DNA from: Halobacteriales archaeon YIM A00013
Lineage (GTDB): Archaea; Halobacteriota; Halobacteria; Halobacteriales; Haloarculaceae
Length of the DNA stretch: 64,000 bases
NCBI GenBank assembly: GCA_025041195.1
Contig: JAKCFM010000001.1
Location: 806,001 to 870,000 of the forward strand
Reading direction: 5' to 3'
The translations under genes and the position numbers were made by a program. Shown in pieces: positions 1-8,836 of this stretch (positions are counted from its first letter, which is position 1; the number at the start of each line of letters is the position of its first letter). The notes beneath the pieces were generated by a model. That model ran no database searches. It saw only the letters and a list, made by a program, of their open reading frames with translations, and was not told the origin of the DNA.

Positions 1-147
1 GCGCCGCCGTCGCTCATTCTGCAGTAGATGAAACAGGTCGTCTTTGGACAAGCGCGGGTGTGTGTCGGAGTCGTCGGTCGACGTCGCTGTCACCGCAGCG
101 GTGCGCTCGGTCTCGCCGCCAGGATCGCTGTTTGCCACTGGACTCAT
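1..147 (-). CDS. N-terminus of a DUF7344-like haloarchaeal regulator (partial)
   Basis: The minus strand reads from an ATG at 147 to the window edge (49 codons) with no stop. A low-complexity acidic lead of about 30 residues is followed by LSKDDLFHLLQNERRRR. This resembles the start of the DUF7344 domain, a small winged-helix-like module of haloarchaeal regulators in which LSKDxLFxLLxNxRRR opens helix 1. Only this opening is present, so the assignment rests on one motif. It lies 49 bp downstream of the glycosyltransferase gene and is probably a separate unit. Confidence 0.6.
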   Translation of the reverse strand, partial: MSPVANSDPGGETERTAAVTATSTDDSDTHPRLSKDDLFHLLQNERRRR

Positions 148-195
148 GAGGGGCTCTCCGTGCGCGGGGTGCCTTCACAAAAGTAAGTGCGAGAT

Positions 196-1122
196 TCAGT
201 TAAGAACCTTCTGATAAACGCGAGTGATACCGTCGCCAAGCCGATCGAGCGATCGATCGGTCACAGCCCGGCCGTTTGATCGTCTGTCACCGGCAAGGAT
301 CTCTGCGAGGCCGTCGCGAAGTCTGTCCTCGTCGTTGCTAATAACGGAGGGCTCGACGCCATCCAGCACGTCGGTGACAAAGCCCACATCACGGCTCACC
401 ACCGGAACGTTGCAGGCAGCCGCTTCGCAGACCGAGAGCGGCCCGCTTTCGTAGTCGGAGGTGATCAACAGAGCATCGCTCGCGTTCATGTACGTCGGCA
501 TCGATTCGTACGGCACACCAGTGACAGTTTCGAGCCGAACCCCATCGAGCTGGTCGGTGAGACGCCGCGCGAGCGCAACGTTCTTTTCCGACCGCTCTGG
601 ATCGTATGGGAATAAAACAACGTTTTCGTCGGTTGACCAGTCGAGTGCTTCACGCGCGCTAGCTCGATCACTCGGTTGAAACAAGCTGTAATCAATACCG
701 AATGGAACGAACTCGGACGGAACAGAGAGCGCTCTCTGGAGTGGTTTCGTCGGTGCGATCACGGCGTCACTGAATCGGACGGACGTTTCGCTCAGCAGCT
801 GTAACCAGCGGGGCCCGAGCACATCGGAGCCCCACAGCGTCACCACGAGCGGTCGACCGAGCTGACAGACGCCCATGGGCGCTAAGAGTCCATAGTTCAC
901 GTGGATCAGATCAAAATCTGCCAGCCCCTTGCCGAGCAGCTGGAGATAGACGCTGAGATAGGATCGGATGCCTCGGCTCCCCGCACGTGGGCGCGGAACG
1001 ATGAGCGTTTCACACTCGATATTCCGGTCTTCGAGGACGGACACCTGCTGGCTAAAAAACGACCTGTTCGATGTTGCGACCTGGAGGACGCGAAGCGGCT
1101 CATCGAAGGCGTTAGCTGCCAT
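196..1122 (-). CDS. GT4-type glycosyltransferase
   Basis: A 308-residue GT-B glycosyltransferase that transfers a sugar from a nucleotide donor. The C-terminal donor domain has an E-x7-E pattern (E225 ... E233, within YESGPLSVCEAAA), preceded by VPFGIDYSLFQP near residue 140, the usual PxGxDxxxF block of family GT4. The N-terminal acceptor half has VTLWGSDV near residue 95. An upstream in-frame start at 1290 would add 56 residues of shadow sequence, so the ATG at 1122 is preferred. It overlaps the stop of the DUF354 gene by 11 bp, which suggests translational coupling. As the last gene of the sugar-nucleotide operon, it probably uses the sugar made by the upstream genes. The acceptor is unknown. 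Confidence 0.85.
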   Translation of the reverse strand: MAANAFDEPLRVLQVATSNRSFFSQQVSVLEDRNIECETLIVPRPRAGSRGIRSYLSVYLQLLGKGLADFDLIHVNYGLLAPMGVCQLGRPLVVTLWGSDVLGPRWLQLLSETSVRFSDAVIAPTKPLQRALSVPSEFVPFGIDYSLFQPSDRASAREALDWSTDENVVLFPYDPERSEKNVALARRLTDQLDGVRLETVTGVPYESMPTYMNASDALLITSDYESGPLSVCEAAACNVPVVSRDVGFVTDVLDGVEPSVISNDEDRLRDGLAEILAGDRRSNGRAVTDRSLDRLGDGITRVYQKVLN

Positions 1123-2128
1123 CGAGTGCCTCCAGAATGACTGCCGTCGTATCCGTTCGTGCTTCGAGCAACTGTGCTTGCCGTTCGTCCCACGCAGTGT
1201 CGCTTTCGAGCATCGCGACGGCGCTGTCGATCGCACGCTGATGTCGGTATGCTCCCTGGCAGTTGACGAGCAGTCCGTATTTTGCTTCAATCTCGTCGGT
1301 GTATCCCATGCGAAGCGAATTCACGTAGACGGCTGGCGTTCCAAGCACGGCGCTTTCGGCCGCCATTGTTGCACCTTCGCCGACGAAACAGTCCGCATAC
1401 GCAAGGAGATCGTGCATTCGATGGGGTGGAATCTGCGCCTGTCGATCGCGGAGCTCGCTCGGGACGCCGGCTTCTGCTGTAATGAGCACGTTGGCTCCCG
1501 TCGACTCCAATCGCGTGACGACATCGACCACGTCGTTGAATCCGCCCTCGCCGATGTCGTGTGATGCCTCCCAGGAGACAATCCGTAGGACCACAAACCG
1601 ATCGTCGGGATCGATATCGAGCGAGTCGAACACGCTTGGGTCGGGTTCGAACCGATCGGGATGCAGATAGGCGAGTTCGTGATAGCCGTCGTAACGATGC
1701 TGTTTCTCGCCAATATCATCGGTGTAACAGCTCGGCGTCCAGATTTCGTCGGCAAACGGGAACGTGATCGTATTCCCTGGCGCGTGTTCGGTGTCGGTGA
1801 AGACGACGCTTCTGGCACCAATCAGTGTTCCCACGTGTGCAACTGCCGTTCCGCCGATCGCACACATGACATCAGGCTCTAGTTCGCGCGCGCGTTGTAA
1901 CAGATGGAGCTCCCACCGCGGTTGGTCCACGAGGAGGCCGCGCATTCCGTCGGATTGCCCCCGAATCAACAGTTCGTAGTCGATGTCGGCAGCGTCGAGC
2001 AATTCGACTGTCACCTCCTTATCGCGGGCAAACACTGACACCTCGTGGCCGCGTTCGCGAAGCTCCCATATCGCGTGTTTGAAAAAGTGAACGTGCGCTG
2101 GATGTTGGATCGTAATACAGTAATGCAT
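1112..2128 (-). CDS. DUF354 family protein (GT-B-like, predicted glycan enzyme)
   Basis: A 338-residue member of the DUF354 family (COG1817), which shares the GT-B fold with UDP-GlcNAc 2-epimerases and some glycosyltransferases. The family start IQHPAHVHFFKHAI is at residues 7-20. FTDTEHAPGN (near 110) and GEGATMAAESAVLGTPA (near 250) match the family's donor-site region. It starts 14 bp after the downstream-named dehydrogenase ends and overlaps the GT4 gene. No biochemical function is established for the family. Inference: a second glycosyltransferase or a C2-epimerase acting on the diacetamido uronic acid precursor, because the cluster otherwise lacks an epimerase. Confidence 0.8.
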   Translation of the reverse strand: MHYCITIQHPAHVHFFKHAIWELRERGHEVSVFARDKEVTVELLDAADIDYELLIRGQSDGMRGLLVDQPRWELHLLQRARELEPDVMCAIGGTAVAHVGTLIGARSVVFTDTEHAPGNTITFPFADEIWTPSCYTDDIGEKQHRYDGYHELAYLHPDRFEPDPSVFDSLDIDPDDRFVVLRIVSWEASHDIGEGGFNDVVDVVTRLESTGANVLITAEAGVPSELRDRQAQIPPHRMHDLLAYADCFVGEGATMAAESAVLGTPAVYVNSLRMGYTDEIEAKYGLLVNCQGAYRHQRAIDSAVAMLESDTAWDERQAQLLEARTDTTAVILEALDGS

Positions 2129-2142
2129 GTGGAATTCGCCGA

Positions 2143-3426
2143 TTACAGGCGGTCGTAATCGAAGCCAGCCTCGCGTGCTCGATCCTTCTCGAAGCAGGTG
2201 CCGACATCTATCAGAACGGGGTCGTCGTTGAGTTGCTCAGTCATCGTTTCCGGTGACAGTGCGGCGAACTCGTCGTGACCGGTTGCAACGATAATGCCAT
2301 CAAAATCATCGAATGTGAGCGCATCGATGATCGGAATGTCAAACGACTCACTGGCGGTCTCCGGGTCGACAAGCGGGTCGTAGCCGACTATCTCGATATC
2401 ATACTCGGTGAGGGCTGAGACGATACCGGCGACCTGCGAACTCCGCATGTCTCCGATGTTCGCCTTATACGAGAGCCCAAGAATGAGAATCCGGGACTCT
2501 TTGAGCACCTTCCCGCTTCGGTTGAGGGCTCGCATCGCCAGTTCGGCGGTGTGTTTCGACATATACTCGTTGACCTCGCGGCCTTGCATGATGAGCTGTG
2601 GCCGATACCCAACGCGTTCGGAGCCGTGGGCAAGATACAACGGATCGATTGGAATACAGTGTCCACCAACCAGTCCCGGTCGATACTCGTGGAAATTCCA
2701 TTTGGAGCCGGCGGCCGCAAGCACCTCCTGCGTGTCGAGGTCCATGTGATCACAGATAATCGACAGCTCGTTCATCAGGGCGATGTTGAGATCACGCTGA
2801 ACGTTCTCCGTGACTTTCGCAGCCTCTGCCGTTTCGAGCGTTGGAGCGCGATAGATGCCAGCATCAACCACCGAACCGTACAGCTCGAACAGCTGCTGTT
2901 CAGTTTCTGCATCGGAGCCGCTCACGATCTTTTTCACCTCACTGAGGCTGCTGCCGGATTCCCCCGGTGAGAGGCGCTCTGGAGAGTAGCCTAGCGAGAG
3001 CTCATCTCCAATCGTGAGGCCGGACTGCGCTTCGATCACCGGGCCGAACACGGTGCGCGTAACGCCCGGATACACTGTCGATTCGAGGACGATCGTCGTC
3101 TCTTCTGCAACGTGCTCGCCGATCGTTTCGGCAGCCGCTTCGATGTACGACAGATCCGGATTTTTCGAGTCGTCAACCGGCGTTGGCACCGTCACGATGA
3201 CGATCGATGCCCGCTCGATTGACTGTGGACTGGTGGTAAACTCGATGGTCGAATCGCTGATCAGCGCATCGCCGTGATCACCAGTTGGATCGGTTCCAGC
3301 AACGAGCGATTCGATCTTCGAATCGCTGATGTCGAAGCCGATAACATCATACCCCTCTTCGTCGAACGCCAGAGCCAGCGGCAGTCCAACGTAGCCCTGG
3401 CCGATAATACAGATCGTTTCAGACAT
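2143..3426 (-). CDS. UDP-sugar 6-dehydrogenase (UDP-GlcNAc/ManNAc type)
   Basis: A 427-residue nucleotide-sugar dehydrogenase that oxidises C6 of a UDP-hexose(amine) to a carboxylate using two NAD+. It has an N-terminal Rossmann site GQGYVG (residues 9-14), a central helical domain with EAAKVTENVQRDLNIALMNE (about 201-220), and the catalytic cysteine C257 in GLVGGHCIPIDP. The C-terminal UDP-binding domain contains GLSYKANIGDMRSS. The length is normal. It overlaps the preceding dehydrogenase gene by 8 bp. The pair are diverged paralogs. Which of them is the WbpA-like UDP-GlcNAc dehydrogenase cannot be decided from motifs alone. Confidence 0.9.
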   Translation of the reverse strand: MSETICIIGQGYVGLPLALAFDEEGYDVIGFDISDSKIESLVAGTDPTGDHGDALISDSTIEFTTSPQSIERASIVIVTVPTPVDDSKNPDLSYIEAAAETIGEHVAEETTIVLESTVYPGVTRTVFGPVIEAQSGLTIGDELSLGYSPERLSPGESGSSLSEVKKIVSGSDAETEQQLFELYGSVVDAGIYRAPTLETAEAAKVTENVQRDLNIALMNELSIICDHMDLDTQEVLAAAGSKWNFHEYRPGLVGGHCIPIDPLYLAHGSERVGYRPQLIMQGREVNEYMSKHTAELAMRALNRSGKVLKESRILILGLSYKANIGDMRSSQVAGIVSALTEYDIEIVGYDPLVDPETASESFDIPIIDALTFDDFDGIIVATGHDEFAALSPETMTEQLNDDPVLIDVGTCFEKDRAREAGFDYDRL

Positions 3427-4813
3427 TGATTCCGATCCCTCTGTAATGGATATCGTCGTGTGTACGTAGGTCTTTCAGTTCGCTCCGTCCATCGACAACG
3501 ACGAGTCGCGCGTCTGCAGCGGGAGTTCCGAGCGATGGAATGTCGAGCTCGGAAAATGACGGCTGCGGAGTCACCAGGACGATGCCATCGAACTCCGACC
3601 CCAGTTCCGTGAGCGAACACAGCGTTGCCCCTGCGTTCTCGAACGGCTCGGTGTGGGTGTTCACCGGGTCGACCGCCGTGACGTCGATACCAGCGTCGGT
3701 CAGTGATTCGACGACTCCCAGCGACGGCGCTGCCCTGATTTCGTCGACGCCTGGCCGGTACGTTAGTCCCAACACCAGCACGCTCGATTGCTCGGGCTCG
3801 ATTCCCTCGGCTCGGAGCCCATCGATAGTGTGCTCTGCGGTGTACCGTGGCATATACTCGTTCGTCTCGCGTGAGTGTTGCATGATCGGCGTCGGCTCGC
3901 CGGCAACGTCCATCACGAACCGTGGATAGTACGGAATGCAGTGGCCACCAACCCCCGCGCCAGGATCGTGAATATGGCAGAACGGCTGTGTGTTTGCCGC
4001 TTCGATCGCTTCGGTCACGTCGATGCCGATCGCTTCGGTCTGTAGCGCCAGCTCGTTTGCCAGCCCGATATTCACGTCACGATAGACCCCCTCGAACACT
4101 TTCACGGCTTCTGCCGTGGTTGCATTCGAGACGGTGATGATCTCGTTGTCGTTGATTTCGCCGTAGATCAGCTCTGCAACGCGGGTGCTCTCTTCGTCGA
4201 GTCCGCCAACGATCTTCGGATACGCGCCGCGAATGTCTTCGAGCGCCTGCCCGGAGGCGGTACGCTCGGGACAGAACGCCATGCCAAACTCACCGAGCGA
4301 GAGACCGCTTTCACGCTCCAGAATGGGGAGGATGGTGTCCACACAGCTGCGTGGCGGCAGCGTCGATTCGGCGATCACGATATCACCAGGTGACAGTCCC
4401 TGTGCGATCGTCGTCATGGCGGCCTTGATCACAGAAAGATCGGGCCCGCCGTCATCGTCGATCAACGTCGGAACGATAACGACGTGGATTCTTGCGGCCT
4501 CTGCAGCACTGACACCGTCAGTCGTTGGCGCAAACGCCCCATCGGCGACCAGCGTGTCGACGAGCGTCGGTAGTTCAGGCTCACCGGTGATGTGACAGTC
4601 GCCATTCGAGAGGCTATCGACGACAGTCTGATCGATATCCACGCCGGTGACGTTGCCGGTCACCTCGGCGTAGACCACAGCGAGCGGCAGTCCCATCTTG
4701 CCGAGTCCGGTAACGGCGACGGGAACGTTTCCGCTGAGAAGGGCTTCCCGTTGTTCGGCTGGCGATACGGCGGCGTCGTACAGGCCTGTCGATTGCGTCT
4801 GTGTATCACTCAT
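3419..4813 (-). CDS. UDP-sugar 6-dehydrogenase, second paralog
   Basis: A 464-residue nucleotide-sugar dehydrogenase with an N-terminal extension of about 30 residues before the Rossmann motif TGLGKMG (35-41). The catalytic cysteine is C292 in GAGVGGHCIPYYP, and the central helix carries AEAVKVFEGVYRDVNIGLANE (about 235-254). It overlaps the acyltransferase gene by 4 bp (ATGA) and the next dehydrogenase by 8 bp, so all three are probably co-translated. In WbpA-type pathways this enzyme converts UDP-GlcNAc to UDP-GlcNAcA, the substrate of the Gfo/Idh/MocA enzyme encoded upstream. Two such dehydrogenases in one operon suggest two uronic acids or a two-substrate pathway. Confidence 0.9.
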   Translation of the reverse strand: MSDTQTQSTGLYDAAVSPAEQREALLSGNVPVAVTGLGKMGLPLAVVYAEVTGNVTGVDIDQTVVDSLSNGDCHITGEPELPTLVDTLVADGAFAPTTDGVSAAEAARIHVVIVPTLIDDDGGPDLSVIKAAMTTIAQGLSPGDIVIAESTLPPRSCVDTILPILERESGLSLGEFGMAFCPERTASGQALEDIRGAYPKIVGGLDEESTRVAELIYGEINDNEIITVSNATTAEAVKVFEGVYRDVNIGLANELALQTEAIGIDVTEAIEAANTQPFCHIHDPGAGVGGHCIPYYPRFVMDVAGEPTPIMQHSRETNEYMPRYTAEHTIDGLRAEGIEPEQSSVLVLGLTYRPGVDEIRAAPSLGVVESLTDAGIDVTAVDPVNTHTEPFENAGATLCSLTELGSEFDGIVLVTPQPSFSELDIPSLGTPAADARLVVVDGRSELKDLRTHDDIHYRGIGINV

Positions 4814-5394
4814 CGTAACATATTCTCTGCAGCAAGTGTTTCCGGCAGTGGCCGGTGGTCGGCTGGCGTTCCTACGGCGAGCGTCTCCGGGGGAACATCC
4901 TCGGTGACAACCGCTCCAGCGGCGACAAACGAGTCGCGTCCGACTGTCACGTTGGGGAGAATGGTGGCGTTTGCGCCCACTGACACGCCGTCTTCAATCG
5001 TGGGCCCGACCAGATCGACATCCCGTCTGACCGGATACGGATCGTTGGTCAACACGGCACGCGGGCCGAGAAACACGTTGTCACCGATCGTCGTGTCGGT
5101 CGGAACGTAGACACCCGTTTGTAAGCTCACGTGTGAGCCAATGGTGGTGGTGCCATCGATCACCGTATCCGTCCCAACGATCACGCTATCGCCGATCTCC
5201 GTGGCTTCGCGGACGAGCGCACGATGGCCGGTGATGAAGTCGTCGCCAATCCGCACGTCCTGATAGATGATCGTTCCTGAACGGATGCGTGCATCATCTC
5301 CAAGCTGCGTCGGTCTCCCATCGTCAGTGTACGCGTAGCCAACGGTCGCTCGGTCGTCGATCCGTGGGTCAACTCCGGCTTCGTAGTTCGTCAT
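4810..5394 (-). CDS. Left-handed beta-helix N-acetyltransferase (WbpD-like)
   Basis: A 194-residue hexapeptide-repeat acyltransferase. Repeated [LIV]GxxxxI units (IGDDFIT, IGDSVIVG, IGSHVSL, IGDNVFLG, VGANATILPNVTVG) cover residues about 30-165 and would form the left-handed beta-helix that binds acetyl-CoA. The context (aminotransferase, oxidoreductase, dehydrogenase) fits WbpD, which acetylates the 3-amino group of UDP-GlcNAc(3N)A. An alternative is serine or maltose-type acetyltransferase, less likely given the neighbours. An 82-bp spacer separates it from the oxidoreductase gene, and its stop overlaps the dehydrogenase start. Confidence 0.85.
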   Translation of the reverse strand: MTNYEAGVDPRIDDRATVGYAYTDDGRPTQLGDDARIRSGTIIYQDVRIGDDFITGHRALVREATEIGDSVIVGTDTVIDGTTTIGSHVSLQTGVYVPTDTTIGDNVFLGPRAVLTNDPYPVRRDVDLVGPTIEDGVSVGANATILPNVTVGRDSFVAAGAVVTEDVPPETLAVGTPADHRPLPETLAAENMLR

Positions 5395-5475
5395 CGTCTT
5401 CAGTGTTCGATTGGTCGTCAGTGGTTAACCATCCAGTGGTTCTTCCCAGATACGTTCCACGCGCAGGCTGCTCGA

Positions 5476-6471
5476 TCAGTCAACGGCTGAATAAGAGAAC
5501 GGACTCGACTGTGGTTCAGTGTCAGAGTCCGAGACGAGACGATCGATCGACTGTGTGAGCTCTAGGGCGCGCAGTCCATCCTCACCGGAAACGACCGGTT
5601 GTTCGTGGGTACGGACAGCCGTGGCAAACGAGTCAAGCTCGTTTTTCAGTGGCTCGGTCTGATCGATTGAGAGCCGCTCGACGACGTTTGCGTGGCGGTG
5701 ATGGATGTCGCCTCGATTGACGTATTCGGAGGTTGATTGGCGGTGAATCTCCACCGATTGATTGATGTAATCCAGCTCGACCCAGCAGCGTTCCGCCGAG
5801 ATCGACAGCTTTCGGATCTTCCGCTGGGTGACACGACTCGCACTCAACCGACCGATCACGCCGGATTCGAACTCCAGCAGCGATTCGGCGTAGCGGCCGT
5901 TGTGGTTGCCGGTCGCCTGGACGGACGAAACCGGATCGTCGACGAGCGCGAGTAGTATCTCAACGTCGTGGATCATGAGATCCATCACGGCCGTGTCCTC
6001 GATTGACCGGCTTGGTGGTGGCCCCATCCGTTCGACGCTGATACCGATGATATCTAGCTCATCGATCATTCCCATGAGTGCACGCACGGCCGGGTTGAAT
6101 CGCTCAATGTGGCCGATCTGCATGACGACATCGCGCTCTGCTGCCCGCTGGATGAGATCGCGGCCCTCTGCTGGGGTTCCAACGAACGGCTTTTCGATCA
6201 ACAGGTCGACGTCGGCGTCAATACACTGTCGGGCAACGTCGCTGTGATATCGTGTTGGAACGGCGATCGACACCATGTCAGTGCGCGATAGGAGCTCGTC
6301 GATCGTGTACGCAGTCGTGTCATACCGTTCACTGATCTCCTCGGCACGAGACTGATCAGCATCGGCAATGCCAACGAGCTGAGTGTTCGCGAGCTCGTTG
6401 TACACGCGGGCGTGATTCTGTCCCATACTTCCCACGCCGATCACCCCCGCGTGAAGCGCCTGCTCAGACAT
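5476..6471 (-). CDS. Gfo/Idh/MocA oxidoreductase (WbpB-like UDP-uronate 3-dehydrogenase)
   Basis: A 331-residue NAD(P)-dependent oxidoreductase. The Rossmann motif GVGSMGQNHARVY sits near residues 11-23, EKPFVGT (the conserved EKP lysine) near 85, and HIERFNPAV near 115. The Gfo/Idh/MocA C-terminal domain follows with its HD-type segment (MIHDVEILLAL). The ATG at 6471 is chosen over 6501 because it overlaps the aminotransferase stop by 8 bp and gives the normal family start. In the diacetamido uronic acid pathway WbpB oxidises C3 of UDP-GlcNAcA to the ketone that the aminotransferase then uses. The neighbour order supports this role. Confidence 0.88.
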   Translation of the reverse strand: MSEQALHAGVIGVGSMGQNHARVYNELANTQLVGIADADQSRAEEISERYDTTAYTIDELLSRTDMVSIAVPTRYHSDVARQCIDADVDLLIEKPFVGTPAEGRDLIQRAAERDVVMQIGHIERFNPAVRALMGMIDELDIIGISVERMGPPPSRSIEDTAVMDLMIHDVEILLALVDDPVSSVQATGNHNGRYAESLLEFESGVIGRLSASRVTQRKIRKLSISAERCWVELDYINQSVEIHRQSTSEYVNRGDIHHRHANVVERLSIDQTEPLKNELDSFATAVRTHEQPVVSGEDGLRALELTQSIDRLVSDSDTEPQSSPFSYSAVD

Positions 6472-7567
6472 GCTCGATCGTACTTGCCCGCATGGCTTCA
6501 CCGATTCGGTTTAGCTCCGCGTCCGAGAGCTCTGGGTGGACAGGCAACGAGAGCACCTCTCGCGCCGTCTCCTCTGCGTACGGGAACGACTGATCGGGGT
6601 CTTCGTACATCGGATACTTATGAATTGGTGTCGGATAGTAGATGCTTGTTCCGACGCCTCGATCGGAGAGCTCGGACTGCAACGCATCACGGTTGCCAAC
6701 CTTGATCGTGTACTGATTGTACGCGTGAAATCGTCCGTCGGGCTCGACTGGCGTCGTCGCCGCCGTCGGTTCAAGATACTCGTTCAGCCGAGCAGCGTTC
6801 GATCGGCGCTGTGCGACTTTCTCGTCGAGTCGGTCGACCTGGATCCGGCCGATTGCCCCCGAAATATTGGTCATTCTGAAATTGTGCCCAACCTGCTCGT
6901 GTTCGTAGCCATACCCCCCGGCGGTTCGACCGTGATTGATGAACGATCGAGCGTTCGCGGCGATTTCCTCGTCGTCAGTGGTGATGATACCACCTTCTCC
7001 TGAGGTGATGTTTTTTGTCGGATAGAACGAAAAGCAAGCCACGTCGCCGAGCGATCCGGCATGCTTTGCGTGGTATTTCGCGCCGTGGGCCTGGGCAGCG
7101 TCCTCGATGATCGTCGCGTCGTATTTCTCGCCGAGCGCTTCGAATCGATCCATATCGGCCGCCAGCGCGAACAGATGCACCGGCATAATGGCATCAACGT
7201 CACCGTCGAGTTCCTCGATTCTCGATTCGACAGCGTCGGGATCGAGCGCGAACGTTTCCGGATTGATATCGGCGAACACTGGCTCTGCACCGGCCAGCCG
7301 GATCACATTGGCCGTTGCGACGAACGAAAAGGCGGTGGTAACCACCGTATCACCGGGGCCAATGCCAGCACTCACGAGCGCGGTGTGTAACGCGGTGGTG
7401 CCGTTTGACGTCGCCACCGCATGGTCAGTGCCACAGTACTCTGCGAACGCGTCTTCAAACTCGGCCACCGCGTCGCCAGCAGCGAGATTGCCCGCTTCGA
7501 GCACCTCGGTCACTGCGTCTATCTCCTCGGTTCCCAGCCGTGGATCGGCGATCGGGATTTCGCTCAT
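6464..7567 (-). CDS. DegT/DnrJ/EryC1/StrS PLP aminotransferase (WbpE-like)
   Basis: A 367-residue sugar aminotransferase and first gene of the operon. The PLP Schiff-base lysine is K185 in FYPTKNITSGEGG. D156 and Q159 in IIEDAAQAHGA contact the cofactor, and the phosphate-binding SNGTTAL is at about residues 54-60. The length is standard. In context it would aminate C3 of the UDP-3-keto-GlcNAcA made by the adjacent oxidoreductase, using glutamate. The start at 7567 is the only good candidate. A TATA-like element about 115 bp upstream implies a leader of roughly 90 nt, longer than usual for haloarchaea. Confidence 0.9.
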   Translation of the reverse strand: MSEIPIADPRLGTEEIDAVTEVLEAGNLAAGDAVAEFEDAFAEYCGTDHAVATSNGTTALHTALVSAGIGPGDTVVTTAFSFVATANVIRLAGAEPVFADINPETFALDPDAVESRIEELDGDVDAIMPVHLFALAADMDRFEALGEKYDATIIEDAAQAHGAKYHAKHAGSLGDVACFSFYPTKNITSGEGGIITTDDEEIAANARSFINHGRTAGGYGYEHEQVGHNFRMTNISGAIGRIQVDRLDEKVAQRRSNAARLNEYLEPTAATTPVEPDGRFHAYNQYTIKVGNRDALQSELSDRGVGTSIYYPTPIHKYPMYEDPDQSFPYAEETAREVLSLPVHPELSDAELNRIGEAMRASTIEHV

Positions 7568-7679
7568 TGCCGATGCACTCCCACAGTTTGGCGTCGGCGC
7601 CGACTACGAACGGTTTGACACTCGGTTCGTCGTCTATCGATTGCGTCGTACATTTACTGATTGGACGAAGCCACCGCCC

Positions 7680-7690
7680 TTTATTATAGG
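7680..7690 (-). promoter_or_regulatory. TATA-like element for the sugar-nucleotide operon
   Basis: On the minus strand CCTATAATAAA lies about 115 bp before the aminotransferase ATG in an otherwise gene-free gap. It is the best archaeal TATA match there and would place transcription start near 7660. The prediction is by motif only. Confidence 0.4.
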
Positions 7691-7830
7691 TTGGCTAACG
7701 AACCTGCCTCGTGAATAGTTCACACGCCTTGGGTGCGGACTCTCTCACTGGGTGTCCACAATGGGTGCTTCTGGGTCTCAAAACGAACAATCGCACTGGC
7801 CAGCGCGTTCCCGACCGCACCTCGCAGAAG

Positions 7831-8000
7831 GTGAACTACCCCGGGCGCGGTGGCCCGTGGCTTCCTGTTTCCACGACGTCACCAAAACGCGAAGCGTTTT
7901 GGTTGGCTCGAAAGACGCTCCACGTCTTTCGAACGTTGCCAGACTACGTCTGGCAGCCAGCCAGAACCTTCGGTTCTGGCGAACGCGCTTTGCATCCACC
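7831..8000 (-). ncRNA. Possible omega-RNA (reRNA) region at the tnpB 3' end
   Basis: TnpB elements encode a guide RNA overlapping the tnpB 3' end and finishing at the right end. Here the last 170 bp are rich in stem-loops, including the end stem around GCCACGGGC/GCGCCCGG and four further hairpins. A guide-RNA origin for part of this is plausible. The extra hairpins may be later insertions, and the boundary at about 8000 is arbitrary. Confidence 0.35.
7882..7980. repeat. Array of four short perfect hairpins
   Basis: Four consecutive inverted repeats lie in 99 bp. Their arms are 7882-7890/7894-7902 (CCAAAACGC, loop GAA), 7909-7917/7923-7931 (CGAAAGACG, loop CTCCA), 7937-7944/7948-7955 (TGCCAGAC, loop TAC) and 7960-7968/7972-7980 (GCCAGAACC, loop TTC). 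All arms pair perfectly although the four sequences differ. The array stays open in the tnpB frame. Confidence 0.9.
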
Positions 8001-8314
8001 TCAACCGTGGTGGACCCAGGGAGCGCAGTCTCCGCAGGCGTTTCTTCGGTCTCTCCCAGCCCTAGTAGTTCCTCGACTGCGTAGTCGATGCCCAATTCCT
8101 CCAATCCGAGTTGCTGCACATTGTACGAGGCGTTCTCATCGCGGTCAGCCTCGTATCGACACGCGGGGCAGTTGTGCTCACGAACCCAGAGGGATTTCTT
8201 CGATTCCACCCCACAGTTTGCACAGCGTTTGGTCGTCCCTTCCGGCGGAACCGTGACTACGTGACAACCGTTCTTCTCGCCGTGACGTTCGAACGTTTTG
8301 ATTGTCTCACGCCA

Positions 8315-8365
8315 CGCCATCACCAAAAATCTCAGATTTCTGGTTAGCAGCCGAGCTTCGCTCGG
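8315..8365 (-). repeat. 51-bp double-hairpin insert A inside tnpB
   Basis: The insert is in frame (17 codons) between residues that are adjacent in intact relatives. It contains hairpin CCGAGC-TTC-GCTCGG (8351-8365) and hairpin CCAAAAATC-TCA-GATTTCTGG (8323-8343, one mismatch). It is flanked by CCA on both sides (8312-8314 and 8366-8368), a possible short target duplication. On the minus strand it shares CTGCTAACCAGAAATCT ... TGGTGATGG with insert B. Confidence 0.85.
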
Positions 8366-8836
8366 CCACATCGACGCCACGTTCCGACCGTTCCTGTTTC
8401 CTTCGAGCATCCCGCTCACGCTCAGGTCTTCGAGAAACACTGCGTCGTATTGCTGAGTGTACGACCGACCGAGTTTCTCGCGGAAGTCCTTTCGTTTGTG
8501 TTTCAGCCGTTCGTAGGCCTCGGCCAGCTTTCGTCGGGCGGTCTCCCAGTTCGAGGAGTCGTACGCTTTCCGAGACAACGCTCTTTGCCGGTCCTCGATA
8601 CACTCATGGTCTGCTGATTCATCGAGCGGTCTGACCGCAACGCCGTCTGAATCGTGCGTGAATTTCAGGATACCGAGGTCAATTCCTACCGTATCCTCCG
8701 GATTGATGGTCTCAATCGCCGGTTTCTCGGGGTAGTCCGGGTCGCGGTCTACGACCACCGAAGCATACCACTTCCCGGATTTCTCCTCTTTCAGACGGAC
8801 TTCTTTGATGGTGGCGTCGTCGGGAAGTTTGCGGTG

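Noticed and set aside
224-2128. Several open frames antisense to the glycosyltransferase and DUF354 genes
   Set aside because: They are Arg/Ser-rich shadows of GC-rich coding DNA, with no family likeness and no acidic bias.
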